From AV2 sp035637175 (GTDB taxonomy: Bacteria; Verrucomicrobiota; Verrucomicrobiia; Limisphaerales; AV2), in NCBI GenBank assembly GCA_035637175.1, contig DASPXS010000332.1, forward strand, positions 1 to 17,597: a stretch of DNA of 17,597 bases, written 5' to 3'. Position numbers and translations under genes: made by a program. Positions 15,907-17,597 of the stretch are shown here, piece after piece; the stretch's first letter is position 1, and each line of letters opens with the position of its first letter. Below the pieces are notes generated by a model. The model saw nothing but the letters and a program-made list of their open reading frames with translations, was not told where the DNA came from and did no database searches.

Positions 15907-17597
15907 ATGAATGCGAACACCAATTCCATAGGTCAGTGGAATCCGCCGATCGCCATTCGACGGCGGCTGAACGGGATGTTTGTCGGTGTCCTTGTTGGAA
16001 TCTGTTCGACAGGTTGGAACCCGCTCCTGACGCAGGCTCTCTCCCGGCCGCCGTGCCTTTCGATCCGCAGCCCTTCCTCTTCCTACGCCAGCGAACTTGG
16101 AACCAATTCGACGCCGAGTCCTCATGACCGAGGCGGTGCCGACGCCTGGTTTCTACTGGAGGGCGAGCGGGACAAAAACTATCTCATCCAGGCCAGCGCG
16201 GATCTCTCCGCGTGGGATACCATCGCAACCAATCGCACCACCAGCGACGGTACTGTTCTCTTCACCGATCCCGACACCCCTCGGTTCTCGCGGCGCTTCT
16301 ATCGGGCGATCCCGCAAGACGCCGTGACGCCGGCTGACCTCGATTTCCGCAACGACCGCATCCTGGTAAAACCGAAGAGTGGCATTCTGCTGTCCGTTCC
16401 GGAACTTCTCCTGGGGTCATCTGTATTGGATGAATTTCCGAGCGTGGGACACTTGCAGGTCGTCCAGTTGCCCGCGGGGCAATCCGCGCAGGAAGCCATT
16501 GCGGACCTCCTTCAAAGCGGCCTGGTGGAGTATGCCGAGCCGGATTTCCAGGTGTCCGCGTTGGCCGTGCCGAATGATTTTCGTTACAACGACGGTTCGT
16601 TGTGGGGCCTGCACAACACCGGCCAGTTTGGAGGCCTGCCCGGGGCGGACATTCGGGCGCAGGACGCCTGGGACGTTCAGAACAGCGCCGGCAACATCAT
16701 TGTGGCGGTGATTGACACCGGGGTGCGTTATACGCACGAGGACCTGGCCAACAACATGTGGAATAATCCGGGGGAAATTGCGGGCAACGGGTTGGATGAC
16801 GACGGCGACGGGTATGTGGACGACGTGCATGGCATCAACGCCATCACCAACTCGGGCGATCCCAACGACGACCACGGTCACGGCACGCATGTCAGCGGCA
16901 CCGTCGGGGCGGTGGGCAACAACAGCGTGGGGGTGGTGGGCGTGGCCTGGCGGGTGCAGATCATGGCGTGCAAATTTCTGGATTCGTCGGGGAACGGTTT
17001 CATTTCGGACGCCATCAAGAGCATGGATTACGCGCGCAGCAAAGGGGCCAAAGTGGTCAATGCCAGTTGGGGCAGCACCAGCTTCACCTCCAGCGCGCTG
17101 CACGACGCCATCGACAGCTTGCGCCAGGCGGGCATCATTTTCGCGGCGGCCGCGGGCAACTCGGCAGCAAACAATGACGTGAGTCCGCTTTATCCGGCCA
17201 GTTACGATTTGGACAATATTGTATCGGTGGCGGCCACGACGCGGACGGATGACCTGGCCTTTTTTTCCGATTACGGCCCTACGACGGTGGACCTTGGCGC
17301 TCCGGGTGCGGCCATCTATTCGTGCTGGAACGGGTCGGACAACGATTATCGGTATAATGACGGCACGTCCATGGCCGCGCCCCATGTGGCGGGAACTTGC
17401 GCGCTGATGATGGCGCATTATCCGAACGACAACTACCAGCAGATCATCAGTCGGATACTGTCGAACGTTGATCCGTTGCCGGCGTTGGCGGGCAAATGCG
17501 TCAGCGGCGGGCGGCTGAACCTGCAGCGGGCGCTGTCGGGAGGGGCTCCGCCGCCGGTGGTGACGGCGGACTTCACGGCCAGTCCGACCTCGGGCAA
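15907..17597 (+). CDS. Secreted subtilisin-like serine protease (S8), C-terminus beyond window
   Basis: Frame open from ATG 15907 to the right edge (563 residues visible); GAGAGG lies 4 bases before the ATG. The N-terminus has RRR then a hydrophobic stretch (about 20-40), a plausible export signal though not a classic one. Residues 80-135 (LIQASADLSAW ... RRFYRAI) resemble a short beta module I know from large Verrucomicrobia secreted proteins. Residues about 150-214 (ILVKPKSG ... EYAEPDF) resemble the fervidolysin-type propeptide. The catalytic domain, about 235-510, has AVIDTGV (Asp270), HGTHVSG (His325), AAGN (Asn418, oxyanion hole) and GTSMAAPHVAG (Ser488), so the triad is complete. LDDDGDGYVDD near 296-306 is an Asp-rich probable calcium loop. 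The last visible residues, ADFTASPTSG, are the usual start of a PKD domain. Probably an extracellular degradative protease; no link to the NRPS genes is evident. Confidence 0.93.
   Translation, partial: MNANTNSIGQWNPPIAIRRRLNGMFVGVLVGICSTGWNPLLTQALSRPPCLSIRSPSSSYASELGTNSTPSPHDRGGADAWFLLEGERDKNYLIQASADLSAWDTIATNRTTSDGTVLFTDPDTPRFSRRFYRAIPQDAVTPADLDFRNDRILVKPKSGILLSVPELLLGSSVLDEFPSVGHLQVVQLPAGQSAQEAIADLLQSGLVEYAEPDFQVSALAVPNDFRYNDGSLWGLHNTGQFGGLPGADIRAQDAWDVQNSAGNIIVAVIDTGVRYTHEDLANNMWNNPGEIAGNGLDDDGDGYVDDVHGINAITNSGDPNDDHGHGTHVSGTVGAVGNNSVGVVGVAWRVQIMACKFLDSSGNGFISDAIKSMDYARSKGAKVVNASWGSTSFTSSALHDAIDSLRQAGIIFAAAAGNSAANNDVSPLYPASYDLDNIVSVAATTRTDDLAFFSDYGPTTVDLGAPGAAIYSCWNGSDNDYRYNDGTSMAAPHVAGTCALMMAHYPNDNYQQIISRILSNVDPLPALAGKCVSGGRLNLQRALSGGAPPPVVTADFTASPTSG

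Overview
The window looks like the edge of a secondary-metabolite locus in a high-GC Gram-negative bacterium. I suspect Verrucomicrobiota. The reasons are a secreted subtilase carrying the short 'LIQAS..LSAW..' module and the start of a PKD domain, a standalone exported protein resembling the post-COAP-1 family, a degenerate TTAATC/CTGATC hexamer tract, and a WecG-type glycosyltransferase of exopolysaccharide type. The lineage is inferred from style and was not tested.

Left two thirds (1-11755), minus strand: three tightly packed NRPS/PKS genes read right to left. The first (11755-8441) is C-A-PCP with a leucine-like A-domain code. The second (8434-5147) is C-A-PCP with a glycine code. The third (5150 to beyond base 1) is KS-AT-ACP-C-A, a malonyl-type PKS module with no reductive domains followed by an NRPS module cut by the window edge. 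If the order is colinear, the partial chain is (acyl?)-Leu-like-Gly-[unreduced C2 unit]-next amino acid. The second gene starts 6 bases after the first stops, and the third overlaps the second by GTGA, so this reads as one operon. No thioesterase, phosphopantetheinyl transferase, MbtH or transporter lies in the window; they may lie to the left.

Middle (11756-14592): a divergent intergenic region of about 165 bases separates the NRPS operon from a plus-strand pair. The first gene of the pair is a WecG/TagA/CpsF glycosyltransferase fused to two STAS domains. The second is a GT4 glycosyltransferase that overlaps it by ATGA. They look like exopolysaccharide or cell-surface glycan genes, possibly regulated by serine phosphorylation of the STAS domains.

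Right third (14593-17597): a leader region of about 370 bases holds several perfect inverted repeats and two mini-ORFs linked by ATGA overlaps. It leads into a 166-residue exported, six-cysteine protein. After about 440 bases without a convincing gene, including the hexamer repeat tract, comes a secreted S8 protease with an intact Asp-His-Ser triad that runs off the right edge at the start of a PKD domain.

The most interesting items are the glycosyltransferase-STAS-STAS fusion and the structured leader with its chain of mini-ORFs. The many long plus-strand open frames opposite the NRPS genes are judged to be antisense shadows.
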